Part shown: piece after piece, positions 44,117 to 52,641 of the stretch
Position numbering within the stretch: the stretch's first letter is position 1
How the letters are laid out: every line of letters begins with the position of its first letter
Source of the DNA: JAAFHB01 sp963675995
GTDB lineage: Bacteria; Bacteroidota; Bacteroidia; Bacteroidales; Prolixibacteraceae
Assembly (NCBI GenBank): GCA_963675995.2
Contig: CAXXIY010000002.1
Span: 2,981,138-3,045,137 of the forward strand
Length of the DNA stretch: 64,000 nt
Direction: 5' to 3'
Notes under the pieces: generated by a model
The model's database searches: none
What the model saw: only the letters and a program-made list of their open reading frames with translations
What the model was told of the DNA's origin: nothing
Made by a program: the position numbers and the translations under genes

Positions 44117-44162
44117 ATTAAGCCACTCTGCTCAGTTTAAACTACTGAAAGAGTGGCTTAAT
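44117..44162 (+). terminator. Hairpin terminator after the DUF1080 gene
   Basis: A perfect 13-bp inverted repeat (44117-44129 with 44150-44162, ATTAAGCCACTCT) with a 20-base loop. It separates the first two genes of the sugar locus from the next four. Confidence 0.7.
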
Positions 44163-44208
44163 TTGGTAGAATACCATCAGGATCTCTAACTTACAACATA
44201 ACAGATTT

Positions 44209-45318
44209 ATGACTACTACAAATCTTTCAGGGCAGGATCAAGGCAGGATGTTCTCGATTGACTTTTTCAGGGGATTTACGATGTTTATGCTCATCGGTGA
44301 GTTCTCCGGCTTTTTTGGGACACTGGTAAATCCCTCGTTTGATGGAACCATTATCTCATTTATTGGAAGGCAATTGGAACATGCCGAATGGACAGGGCTC
44401 CATTTCTGGGATTTAATTCAGCCATTTTTCATGTTTATTGTTGGAGTTGCAATGCCATTTTCGATGACCAGGAGATGGAACAGAGGAGATAGTTGGAATA
44501 CTACACTTCGTCATGCAGCAACACGATCCATCTTACTTTTGCTCCTTGGATGGGCACTTTATTGCATTGGTCCCGGGAAGATTACCTTCCGTTTCACGAA
44601 TGTCCTTGCCCAACTTTCAGTCACCTATTTTATTGCGTTCTTGTTAATGCAAAAAGCGGTTAAATGGCAGATTCTGGTTTCATTCTTATTGATCCTTGTT
44701 TCCGGTTTACTCTACAGGTTTTGGAACATTGATGGATTTAATCAGCCTTTTACCCCGGATCATAATTTTGGATCATGGTTTGATCTCGCATTCTTTGGAA
44801 GTCCCGGGGGCGGACATTGGGTTGCATTCAATGCCATTCCTACTACCGCCCATACCATTTGGGGAGTCATTGCCGGAATGATTCTCATGAACGACTGGAC
44901 TTCCCGAAAAAAGATTCAAACCATGTTCATAGCAGGAATGATTGGCGTCGTCATCGGATATAGTTTGGATCCATTTATTCCGATTATCAAGCACATCTGC
45001 ACCGCATCATTCGTAATCGTAAGCGGCGGCTGGTGCTTTATTGCAATGGCACTCTCTTATTGGTTGATTGATGTATTGAATTTTAAAAAATTCACATTGA
45101 TCTTCGCAATTGTTGGGATGAATCCATTGTTTATTTACCTATTTGCCCATACCGGCGGGAATAACTGGATTGAGGCGATTGCAAAACCATTTATTAATGC
45201 CATTTTTGGACCTTTCGGTGAATTGGTAAGTCACATGGCGTTGACAGCCTCAGTTTGGGCCGGACTTTGGGGAATCTGCTATTTCCTCTATAAACATAAA
45301 GTATTTATTAAATTGTAG
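44209..45318 (+). CDS. HGSNAT-like (DUF5009) membrane acyltransferase
   Basis: A 369-residue protein with about ten membrane helices. FSIDFFRGFTMFMLIGEFSG near the N-terminus and LHFWDLIQPFFMFIVGVAMPFS are signatures of the family that contains human heparan-alpha-glucosaminide N-acetyltransferase, which acetylates sugar amines across the membrane. Bacterial members occur beside glycan-use genes. It lies upstream of a symporter and a GH20 gene, so transmembrane acetylation of amino sugars is a reasonable guess. Confidence 0.82.
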   Translation: MTTTNLSGQDQGRMFSIDFFRGFTMFMLIGEFSGFFGTLVNPSFDGTIISFIGRQLEHAEWTGLHFWDLIQPFFMFIVGVAMPFSMTRRWNRGDSWNTTLRHAATRSILLLLLGWALYCIGPGKITFRFTNVLAQLSVTYFIAFLLMQKAVKWQILVSFLLILVSGLLYRFWNIDGFNQPFTPDHNFGSWFDLAFFGSPGGGHWVAFNAIPTTAHTIWGVIAGMILMNDWTSRKKIQTMFIAGMIGVVIGYSLDPFIPIIKHICTASFVIVSGGWCFIAMALSYWLIDVLNFKKFTLIFAIVGMNPLFIYLFAHTGGNNWIEAIAKPFINAIFGPFGELVSHMALTASVWAGLWGICYFLYKHKVFIKL

Positions 45319-45340
45319 TTCGAATCGGGTGAAACAAAGA

Positions 45341-46228
45341 ATGAAGAAAATCGGGACAAACCTTTTGAAGTTAGGGGTCTCTGTCGCTGCAATCTGGTGG
45401 GTATTGTCAAAAATCTCTTTCAAGGAGGTAATCAGCGTTTTCACTTCGGCAAATGGTTATTACCTTTTCGGAGCTTTCGTATTTTTGGTAGTATCGTTTG
45501 TTTTATCTGCATTCCGTCAGAATCTCTCATTCCGAAACACAGGGGCCGATCTTACTCAGATTCTGAATATCAAACTCTTCTGGCTCGGAATGTTCTACAA
45601 CTTATTTTTACCCGGCGGTATTGGCGGCGATGGTTACAAAGTTTATCTGGTTAGTAAATATCGGAAGACCAGCATTAAAAAGAATATCGGAACGATGCTG
45701 GTGAACAGGATATCAGGACTTGTAGCGGTTGGAGTAATCACTGTCGCCTTATACTATCTTTCAGGACTTCATATTGCTTATGGAAAAGCAGCGTGGATTG
45801 GCATTCCGCTTGTTTATCTATTTTATCTGGTCGTCCTGAAATATTTTTTTAAAAGTTTTCTGAATATTCATGCCGGATTATTCTGGTGGTCGCTTGCCCT
45901 GCAAATGATGCAATTTGTATCGGCCCTCTTTATCCTTTATGCTTTTCATCAATCCTCCGATCTGTTTGACTATCTCTTTCTATTTTTTGTTTCGGCCATT
46001 GCAACAGCACTTCCAATCACAATTGGGGGAATTGGAGCCCGAGAAATGGTTTTTCTTGTTGGCGCCAAAACACTGGGTCTTGACAATGAACTGTGTATTG
46101 CATTAAGTCTGATGTTCTTCCTTATCTCGGCAATTATTTCACTCGGGGGATTATATTGGGTATTCTTCCCTCCTTTCAGACGTGAACCAATTCCGGAACC
46201 ATCAATCTCTGAAGAAAGTGTGCTTTAA
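45341..46228 (+). CDS. Flippase-like domain protein (UPF0104/LPG synthase TM family)
   Basis: A 295-residue polytopic membrane protein. FYNLFLPGGIGGDGYKVYLV is the family's central motif, and the later PITIGGIGAREMVFLVGA loop is also typical. The family includes the transmembrane domain of lysylphosphatidylglycerol synthase and glycolipid-related flippase-like proteins. A GTG at 45329 would add four residues, but ATG at 45341 is more likely. It ends two bases before the symporter gene. Function unknown. Confidence 0.8.
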   Translation: MKKIGTNLLKLGVSVAAIWWVLSKISFKEVISVFTSANGYYLFGAFVFLVVSFVLSAFRQNLSFRNTGADLTQILNIKLFWLGMFYNLFLPGGIGGDGYKVYLVSKYRKTSIKKNIGTMLVNRISGLVAVGVITVALYYLSGLHIAYGKAAWIGIPLVYLFYLVVLKYFFKSFLNIHAGLFWWSLALQMMQFVSALFILYAFHQSSDLFDYLFLFFVSAIATALPITIGGIGAREMVFLVGAKTLGLDNELCIALSLMFFLISAIISLGGLYWVFFPPFRREPIPEPSISEESVL

Positions 46229-46230
46229 AT

Positions 46231-47586
46231 ATGATAAAATATTTAATTATCATTTTATACGTCCTTTTCATGATCCTGGTCGGGATTTTTTCCTCCCGGA
46301 AAATCAGGTCTGAAAAGGATTACTTTGTAGCCGGGAAAAGGGGAAATCTATGGCAAATTACTGGATCGTTACTTGCGACCATTCTAGGCAGCTCTGCCAT
46401 TCTTGGGACAGCAGATCTGGCCTTAACGCAAGGATGGGCGGCCGCATGGCTATTAATTTGCGCCTCTGCAGGACTTTTTATTTTAGTCCCGGTATCCAGG
46501 TTGGTCCGACGACAAGGGAAATATACGCTCCCGCAAATGATCGGAGATTTTTACGGATACGAAGCTAAAATGATCTCCTCGGTTATTATCTCAATCGCCT
46601 GGATTGGGATCATTGCAGCTCAGATTATCGGAGCAGCCAGGATTCTGACAGGGTTTACCGGATTAGACTATACCCTTGGAGTTTGGGGTTCAGGTGCTGT
46701 TTTTATTTTTTACACCGTTATTGGTGGTCAGATATCAGTGTTAAAAACCGACCTTTATCAATCTTTTATTATCATTGGAGGGATACTGATCATAGCACTA
46801 TTTATATTGTTTTCAGAACCGGTATCACCTCTGCAAATGACGTTACTCAGATTTCCTTTCAATAAAGGATTTCACCCCTTTGATCTGGTGGTTATATTAC
46901 TTACCTATTCAACTACTTTTATTGTTGGACCAGATATTTACTCCCGCATTTTTTGTGCTCAGAATGAAAAGATTGCCAGAAAGAGTGTTTTATTAAGCGC
47001 AATCACTCTAATTCCATTTTCGTTATGCATCACCTTCCTTGGAGTGTTTTCATCATACAAATTTCCTGAAGTTCATGGACAAAATGGTTCCGCATTGATA
47101 CCGGTAATGGTCAGCACGCTACCGGAATGGGGTGTCGGATTAATGGTCGCAGCGCTTTTGTCAGCTGTAATGTCCACAGGCTCTACCACTCTACTCACCT
47201 CTGCAACCATCATCAGTGATCCATTATCCAACGGACTTGAAAAACAACATTCGGTACGCAACACAAAATTGATCATGCTGGTCTTAGGAACAATAAGTAT
47301 TATCCTATCCCTTTATGTTCATTCAATTATCCAATCCCTGCTCATTGCATTGACAATTTTCTCAGGTGCATTTATTATTCCGACAATTGCTGGTCTTTTA
47401 GGCTTTACTGCAAATATGATCCGAAGTAGCATGGCAATGATAACCGGAGGCTCAGTTGCCTTTACAGGGAAGATTATTGCTTTAAATGGGGATAACAGGA
47501 CCGGTAATCTAATCATCATTGCAGGTTTCGTATTGAACGGACTAATACTTTTTGTTGGAAACCATAAGCCATTTAAAACCGAATGA
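46231..47586 (+). CDS. Sodium:solute symporter (SSS family)
   Basis: A 451-residue transporter with about 13 helices. FVAGKRGNLWQITGSLLATILGSSAILG is the N-terminal sodium-symporter block, and GLMVAALLSAVMSTGSTTLLTSATIISDP holds the Na2 site region. Relatives move sugars, sialic acid, amino acids and other solutes with sodium. The position before a GH20 hexosaminidase suggests uptake of an amino sugar. It is tightly linked to the upstream flippase-like gene. Confidence 0.9.
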   Translation: MIKYLIIILYVLFMILVGIFSSRKIRSEKDYFVAGKRGNLWQITGSLLATILGSSAILGTADLALTQGWAAAWLLICASAGLFILVPVSRLVRRQGKYTLPQMIGDFYGYEAKMISSVIISIAWIGIIAAQIIGAARILTGFTGLDYTLGVWGSGAVFIFYTVIGGQISVLKTDLYQSFIIIGGILIIALFILFSEPVSPLQMTLLRFPFNKGFHPFDLVVILLTYSTTFIVGPDIYSRIFCAQNEKIARKSVLLSAITLIPFSLCITFLGVFSSYKFPEVHGQNGSALIPVMVSTLPEWGVGLMVAALLSAVMSTGSTTLLTSATIISDPLSNGLEKQHSVRNTKLIMLVLGTISIILSLYVHSIIQSLLIALTIFSGAFIIPTIAGLLGFTANMIRSSMAMITGGSVAFTGKIIALNGDNRTGNLIIIAGFVLNGLILFVGNHKPFKTE

Positions 47587-47603
47587 AGAAATTTTAATTT
47601 TCG

Positions 47604-47611
47604 TACTTTTG
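47604..47611 (+). promoter_or_regulatory. -7 promoter box of the GH20 gene
   Basis: TACTTTTG matches TAnnTTTG, 28 bases before the ATG at 47640. It shows that GH20 can be transcribed apart from the upstream genes. Confidence 0.65.
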
Positions 47612-47639
47612 TGAGCCGGAAAATATAAAGCAAAAAAAA

Positions 47640-49259
47640 ATGAATTTTCTCCGAATCGCGATAACCGCAGGGTTGATCTCACTCCTGTTTTCATGCAAAG
47701 AACAAGCCCCTCGGCCAGTTGTAAGAATTATTCCACTACCAGCTCAGATAATTGAACAGGATGGAATATTTAGCCTCACATCTGCTACAAAAATTGAGAT
47801 CAGCAGCGAAAGTAACCAGATGCGCCAATTGGCCGGATTTATTGCCACACATACTGAAAAATATTATGGAATCGCAAATTCTGTTGTAGTGTCCGGGGCG
47901 GGAGTTAAAGGAGCGCTTGTACTGAAACTTGATGAGAATCTGAAACTTGGTAAGGAAGATTATCATCTTGCAGTAACTGAAGATGGTGTTTTAGTCGAAG
48001 CTGGAACACCCAACGGTCTTTTTTATGGTATCCAGACTTTAATTCAGCTAATGCCTCCAACACCAAAGCAATTAGCTGAAATTATTTTACCCGTTGTTGA
48101 AATTAACGATACACCCCGCTTTGCATGGAGGGGATTACAACTGGATTGCAGCCGGCACTTTATGCCTAAAGAATTCATATTCAAATATATTGATTATATG
48201 GCAATGCATAAGTTAAATACATTGCACTGGCATTTGGCCGACGATCAGGGATGGCGTATTGAGATAAAAAATTACCCGTTACTTACCGAAACAGGTTCTG
48301 TACGTAAAAAAACGATGATCGGGCATGCAAATAATTCAATGGGGTTTGATACGATTTCAAGCGGGGGCTATTACACCCGATATGATGTACGTGAGATCGT
48401 CGCCTATGCTGCTGACCATTTTATTACTGTCGTTCCCGGAATCGAAATGCCAGGTCATGCTTTGGCTGCATTGGCTGCCTATCCAGAACTTGGGTGCACT
48501 GGTGTACCCTACGAAGTGGCCACCAGATGGGGAATGTTCAGCGATGTTTATTGCCCGGGTAAAGAGGAAACCTATACCTTTATTAAGAATGTTCTTACTG
48601 AAATAGCAACCCTGTTTCCAGGGAAATATTTCCATATTGGAGGCGCTGAATGCCCCGAAACACGCTGGGAAAAATGTCAGCAATGTCAGCTAAAAGTTAA
48701 AAAAGACAGTTTAAATTCGACGCACGATCTTTATACCTATTTTATCCAGAGAGTAAGTAATACGCTTGATTCACTTGGCAAAGAAAGGGTTAGCTGGGAT
48801 GAAAGCCTTAAAGACACCCTGCTTCTGAAAGGAGTAATCATGTCGTGGCATGGCATGGAGGGTGGAATAGCTGCCGCACAACTCAAATTGCAAACAGTTA
48901 TGAGCCCGGCCGAATACTGTAATTTCGATCAATATCAGGCAGATCCAAAAGGTGAACCACTTGCTGTGGGGGGATTGTTAACCCTCGAAAAGGTATATAA
49001 TTTTGAGCCTGTTCCTGCGACCCTCTCCGGTAGACAGTCAAAAAGTATTCTCGGGGCACAGGCAAACCTTTGGACGCAATATATGAAAACTCCTGAGTAT
49101 GTTGAATATATGACGTTCCCAAGAGCAGCAGCACTTGCAGAAGTTGTTTGGTCTCCAAAAGAAAGCCGTAATTACCCTTGGTTCAGAAAACGGTTGAGTG
49201 AACTAATTAAGCGATATGATGCAGAAGGTATCAGGTATTGCAAAGATGAATTCAAATAA
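47640..49259 (+). CDS. GH20 beta-N-acetylhexosaminidase-like lipoprotein, catalytic Asp replaced
   Basis: A 539-residue protein with a lipobox (LISLLFSC, Cys19), a GH20b domain (about 25-155) and the catalytic barrel (FAWRGLQLDCSRHFMP, LHWHLADDQGWRIEIK, VPGIEMPGHALAALAAYPEL). The family's catalytic pair is Asp-Glu in HIGGDE, but here it reads HIGGAECPETRWEKC: Ala336-Glu337 (codon GCT where GAT is expected). The Asp normally orients the substrate acetamido group that acts as nucleophile. The enzyme may be impaired or altered. The rest, including SWDESLKD and GAQANLWTQYM, is intact. Confidence 0.9.
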   Translation: MNFLRIAITAGLISLLFSCKEQAPRPVVRIIPLPAQIIEQDGIFSLTSATKIEISSESNQMRQLAGFIATHTEKYYGIANSVVVSGAGVKGALVLKLDENLKLGKEDYHLAVTEDGVLVEAGTPNGLFYGIQTLIQLMPPTPKQLAEIILPVVEINDTPRFAWRGLQLDCSRHFMPKEFIFKYIDYMAMHKLNTLHWHLADDQGWRIEIKNYPLLTETGSVRKKTMIGHANNSMGFDTISSGGYYTRYDVREIVAYAADHFITVVPGIEMPGHALAALAAYPELGCTGVPYEVATRWGMFSDVYCPGKEETYTFIKNVLTEIATLFPGKYFHIGGAECPETRWEKCQQCQLKVKKDSLNSTHDLYTYFIQRVSNTLDSLGKERVSWDESLKDTLLLKGVIMSWHGMEGGIAAAQLKLQTVMSPAEYCNFDQYQADPKGEPLAVGGLLTLEKVYNFEPVPATLSGRQSKSILGAQANLWTQYMKTPEYVEYMTFPRAAALAEVVWSPKESRNYPWFRKRLSELIKRYDAEGIRYCKDEFK

Positions 49260-49283
49260 GTAAATGACGACTAATTACAGGTA

Positions 49284-49320
49284 TTAAAAAAGGCCGGTCA
49301 TTTGAACCGGCCTTTTTTAA
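49284..49320. terminator. Strong bidirectional terminator after GH20
   Basis: A perfect 15-bp stem, TTAAAAAAGGCCGGT (49284-49298) with its complement (49306-49320), has a seven-base loop and ends in six T on the plus strand and six T on the minus strand. It lies between convergent genes. Confidence 0.9.
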
Positions 49321-49336
49321 CAATTTCTGAAGATAA

Positions 49337-50218
49337 CTATTTCGCAATAATAACGAGAACTTTTGAAATGCTCCAGAACTCTTTCGAATTAAGGATTACC
49401 AGTTTATCAGCTGATTTTTCCCCTTCAATACGATATGAATTTTTAGGATGAGAGGTCACTATTGTAACCTTCTTTTTCATAATTGGAATCTCATTCACTT
49501 TGGTAATATCTACCTTGGTGAAATTGCTCAGATCAAGATCTGTCTTAATATCTTTAGTTCGGCCAATTCCAATAAAACCCCCTTCGCCTGTGATAATATT
49601 TTTATCTTTCAGCTCGCGGTTAGTACCGATCACATAATAAGCAGTATTTAGAGCTTCCGTTTTTGCATCAATATCTGCCTGCTTTTTCGCGTTATCAGCA
49701 CTCAGATTATTAACATTGGTATTCAGATCAGCAACTTTCCCATTGAGATCTTTTACCTGAATGTTCAGTTTGCCTAATTCATCTGTTAGCTCAGCAATCT
49801 GGGTATTTTTCTCTTCTATCGATTTATTGAGATTATCGATCATTTTCTGAAGTTCAGCCACATGTTTATTTGATTTGCTTAGCTTAGCCGTAAGTTCAGC
49901 AACCAACTTACGATTCTTCTGGAGAAGATCATAAATATAGTTTATATCGCTTTTAATCTGTTCTTTACGCGATCCTTTAACTTCACCGGCCTTTGCACTT
50001 TTATCAATTACACGTTCAATCCGTTTAATTGAATCGAGATTGGCTTCAACCTCGTTAAAGGTAGTTACAAACTCTGCAATGTTAGAGTCTTTATCAGTTC
50101 CAACAGCCCTGAGACTATCGTTTTGCGCCTTAAGGCGGGCAATCTCAGCTTTACGCTGATTGCATCCGGATGCCAAAAGAAGTACCGGAATTAACAAGAC
50201 ATAGATAAACTTTCTCAT
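49337..50218 (-). CDS. Coiled-coil lipoprotein (possible Cbp1-type adhesin family)
   Basis: A 293-residue lipoprotein: signal peptide with lipobox LLASGC (Cys19), then a long coiled coil (about 20-195; KLSKSNKHVAELQKMIDNLN and similar heptads, many Lys/Asn/Asp/Glu). A compact C-terminal domain (about 200-293) has GGFIGIGRTKDIKTDLDL and SYRIEGEKSADKLVILNSKEFW. This arrangement is conserved in Bacteroidales, and some databases appear to label it Cbp1-like collagen-binding. I cannot verify that label from sequence. It may instead be a general envelope spacer. Confidence 0.7.
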   Translation of the reverse strand: MRKFIYVLLIPVLLLASGCNQRKAEIARLKAQNDSLRAVGTDKDSNIAEFVTTFNEVEANLDSIKRIERVIDKSAKAGEVKGSRKEQIKSDINYIYDLLQKNRKLVAELTAKLSKSNKHVAELQKMIDNLNKSIEEKNTQIAELTDELGKLNIQVKDLNGKVADLNTNVNNLSADNAKKQADIDAKTEALNTAYYVIGTNRELKDKNIITGEGGFIGIGRTKDIKTDLDLSNFTKVDITKVNEIPIMKKKVTIVTSHPKNSYRIEGEKSADKLVILNSKEFWSISKVLVIIAK

Positions 50219-50296
50219 GATTCAAATAATTAAAATTTCTAATATAAACCTAAAGTTAATGTAAAAAGTTCAAAATCAGAAATAAATTAGGATTTA

Positions 50297-51910
50297 TTAA
50301 CTATACATATTATTTCTTCGCTCTTTCAGCTCCTCATTTGAGATATAATCATCATATTCAGTAATCTTATCAATCATCCCTTTAGGTGTCAATTCGATTA
50401 CCCGGTTGGCAATTGTCTGAATAAATTCATGATCGTGTGAAGACATCAATACGTTTCCCTTAAAATTGGTAAGCGTATTATTAAAGGCCTGAATTGACTC
50501 AAGATCAAGATGATTGGTCGGAGTATCAAGAACAAGTACGTTGGCATTACGCAGCATCATCCGCGAGATCATGCATCGCATTTTCTCACCTCCGGAAAGC
50601 ACCGATATTTTCTTATAGATTTCGTCCCCTGAAAAGAGCATTTTGCCAAGATACCCTCTGATATATGCTTCACTGGTATCGCTCGAAAACTGACCGAGCC
50701 ACTCGACCAGGTTCAGATCCGAATTAAAGAAATCGGAATTGTCCATCGGCAGATAGGCCTCGGTGATGGTCTGACCCCAAAAATAGGTACCTGAATCGGG
50801 TTTGTCGTGACCTGTGATAATCTCAAAAAGGGCCGTCATGGCTCGTGGATCACGTGAAAGAAAGACAATTTTATCATCCTTCTCAACATTAAAATCAAGA
50901 TTTTTAAACAGTACTTCTCCCTTTATACTTTTGCTCAAACCTTTAACTTCAAGGATTCTGTTTCCAGGATCGCGATCGGGAGTGAATATAATTCCAGGAT
51001 ATTTACGTGTCGAAGGTTGAATATCCTCGATATTCAATTTTTCGATCATCTTTTTTCGGCTGGTGGTTTGTTTCGACTTTGCAACGTTGGCACTAAATCG
51101 GGCAATAAACTCCAACAACTCCTTCTTTTTCTCTTCAGCCTTCTTATTCTGAGACTGTTGCTGGCGTAATGCCAACTGGCTTGAATGGTACCAGAAACTA
51201 TAATTACCGGCAAATAGCTGCACCTTCCCAAAATCGATATCAACAGTATGGGTACTTACAGCATCCAGAAAATGGCGGTCATGCGATACCACCAACACAG
51301 TATTTTCGTAGTTTCCAAGGTAATTCTCCAGCCACATGACTGTATCAAGATCAAGGTCGTTGGTAGGTTCATCGAGTAACAGATTGTCAGGTTTGCCAAA
51401 GAGTGCCTGAGCCAGCAAGACCCTTACTTTCTCCTTCCCACCCAACTCTTTCATCAGCCGGTAATGAAAATCCTCCTTTATTCCAAGACCACTCAACAGC
51501 ATGGCAGCATCACTTTCAGCGTTCCATCCATCCATTTCGGCAAACCGTTCTTCCAATTCAGCTGCCCTCATCCCATCATTATCCGAAAAATCGGCTTTTG
51601 AATACAAGGCATCCTTCTCCTGCATGATGTTCCACAACTCCTCGTGCCCCATCAAAACTGCATTCAAAACTGTTTGCTCCTCATAATCATAGTGATTTTG
51701 TTTCAAAACGGATAAACGCTCACCAGGACCTAAGGTAACGGACCCTTTCGTCGATGAGAGGTCGCCCGCAATCAGACGTAACATTGTTGATTTTCCTGCT
51801 CCGTTTGCCCCAATTACCCCGTAGCAGTTACCCGGCGTAAACTTTAGATTAACATCTTGAAATAAAGGCTTTTTCCCAAACTGAATAGCTAAATTTGATA
51901 CTGTAATCAT
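50297..51910 (-). CDS. ABC-F protein, YbiT-like, with degenerate second ATPase half
   Basis: A 537-residue tandem-ATPase ABC-F protein, a family that acts on ribosomes. The first half is complete: YGVIGANGAGKSTMLRL, LGGKEKVRVLLAQAL, LLLDEPTNDLDLDT. The interdomain linker is Lys-rich (about 245-300). In the second half the Walker A is replaced by FLSRDPRAMTALFE (Asp354 region), and the Walker B catalytic Glu is Thr463 in LVLDTPTNHLDLES, while the signature LSGGEKMRCMISRM remains. Closest to YbiT. A -7 box lies 51 bp upstream. Confidence 0.9.
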   Translation of the reverse strand: MITVSNLAIQFGKKPLFQDVNLKFTPGNCYGVIGANGAGKSTMLRLIAGDLSSTKGSVTLGPGERLSVLKQNHYDYEEQTVLNAVLMGHEELWNIMQEKDALYSKADFSDNDGMRAAELEERFAEMDGWNAESDAAMLLSGLGIKEDFHYRLMKELGGKEKVRVLLAQALFGKPDNLLLDEPTNDLDLDTVMWLENYLGNYENTVLVVSHDRHFLDAVSTHTVDIDFGKVQLFAGNYSFWYHSSQLALRQQQSQNKKAEEKKKELLEFIARFSANVAKSKQTTSRKKMIEKLNIEDIQPSTRKYPGIIFTPDRDPGNRILEVKGLSKSIKGEVLFKNLDFNVEKDDKIVFLSRDPRAMTALFEIITGHDKPDSGTYFWGQTITEAYLPMDNSDFFNSDLNLVEWLGQFSSDTSEAYIRGYLGKMLFSGDEIYKKISVLSGGEKMRCMISRMMLRNANVLVLDTPTNHLDLESIQAFNNTLTNFKGNVLMSSHDHEFIQTIANRVIELTPKGMIDKITEYDDYISNEELKERRNNMYS

Positions 51911-51960
51911 TAATTGACTTCTTGAAATTCTTTAGTGTAAACCGAAATGTATTTGACTGG

Positions 51961-51968
51961 CAAAGTTA
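51961..51968 (-). promoter_or_regulatory. -7 promoter box of the ABC-F gene
   Basis: The minus strand reads TAACTTTG, matching TAnnTTTG, 50 bases before the ATG at 51910. Confidence 0.6.
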
Positions 51969-52070
51969 GACAATTCTTTTAAAACCGCCTACATTGATTA
52001 TCAGGGGAATATAATGTTAACCAAAATATAATCTGACATCAGACTAAAATATTCAAATCAAAAAAAATAG

Positions 52071-52078
52071 TATTTTTG
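52071..52078 (+). promoter_or_regulatory. -7 promoter box of the nitroreductase gene
   Basis: TATTTTTG matches TAnnTTTG, 17 bases before the ATG at 52096. Confidence 0.65.
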
Positions 52079-52095
52079 ATCACAAAATTATACTT

Positions 52096-52611
52096 ATGAA
52101 TTTCCTGGAACTCGCTTCTCAAAGATCGTCAGTCCGTAATTATCAGCCCAAAGCTGTCGAAAAAGAAAAACTGCTTTATGCGCTTGAAGCAGCAAGAATT
52201 GCTCCTTCTGCCGCCAATTTTCAACCATGGAAATTCATCGTTATTACTGAACCAGAACTACTTAAATCAGTTCAGACGGTTTATCACAGATCCTGGTTAA
52301 CATCGGCACCTGCAATTATTATAGCATTAGGCGACCATGAAAAAGGGTGGCATCGGGCAAGTGATGGCAAGGATTTTACAGATATCGATGTTGCGATAGC
52401 CATTGATCATCTTACCCTGGCTGCTGCTGAGATTGGTTTGGGAACCTGCTGGATCTGCAATTTTGATTCAGAAAAATGTAACGCGATCCTCAAAATTCCA
52501 GAAAATATGGAACCCATTGCACTCATCTCGATCGGATATCCTGTTTCACCATCCATAATCGCCAAACAACGGGAACCGATTGATCAGCTTGTTCACTGGA
52601 ATGATTTCTGA
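52096..52611 (+). CDS. Nitroreductase family FMN enzyme
   Basis: A 171-residue nitroreductase-fold protein: the FMN-binding start ASQRSSVRNYQPKAV, the ARIAPSAANFQPWKFIVI loop, and AAAEIGLGTCWICNFD leading to a short C-terminus. It is at the small end of the family (NfnB-like enzymes have about 215 residues). It uses NAD(P)H and FMN to reduce quinones, nitro or similar compounds. It is convergent with the nitrilase-superfamily gene. Confidence 0.9.
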   Translation: MNFLELASQRSSVRNYQPKAVEKEKLLYALEAARIAPSAANFQPWKFIVITEPELLKSVQTVYHRSWLTSAPAIIIALGDHEKGWHRASDGKDFTDIDVAIAIDHLTLAAAEIGLGTCWICNFDSEKCNAILKIPENMEPIALISIGYPVSPSIIAKQREPIDQLVHWNDF

Positions 52612-52641
52612 ACCTTTAAAGCAGGATCAGTTATCCGGAAA

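Noticed and set aside
45321..45335. GTTCGAATC resembling a tRNA T-loop
   Set aside because: No acceptor stem or anticodon arm surrounds it. It is the end of one gene and the start of the next.
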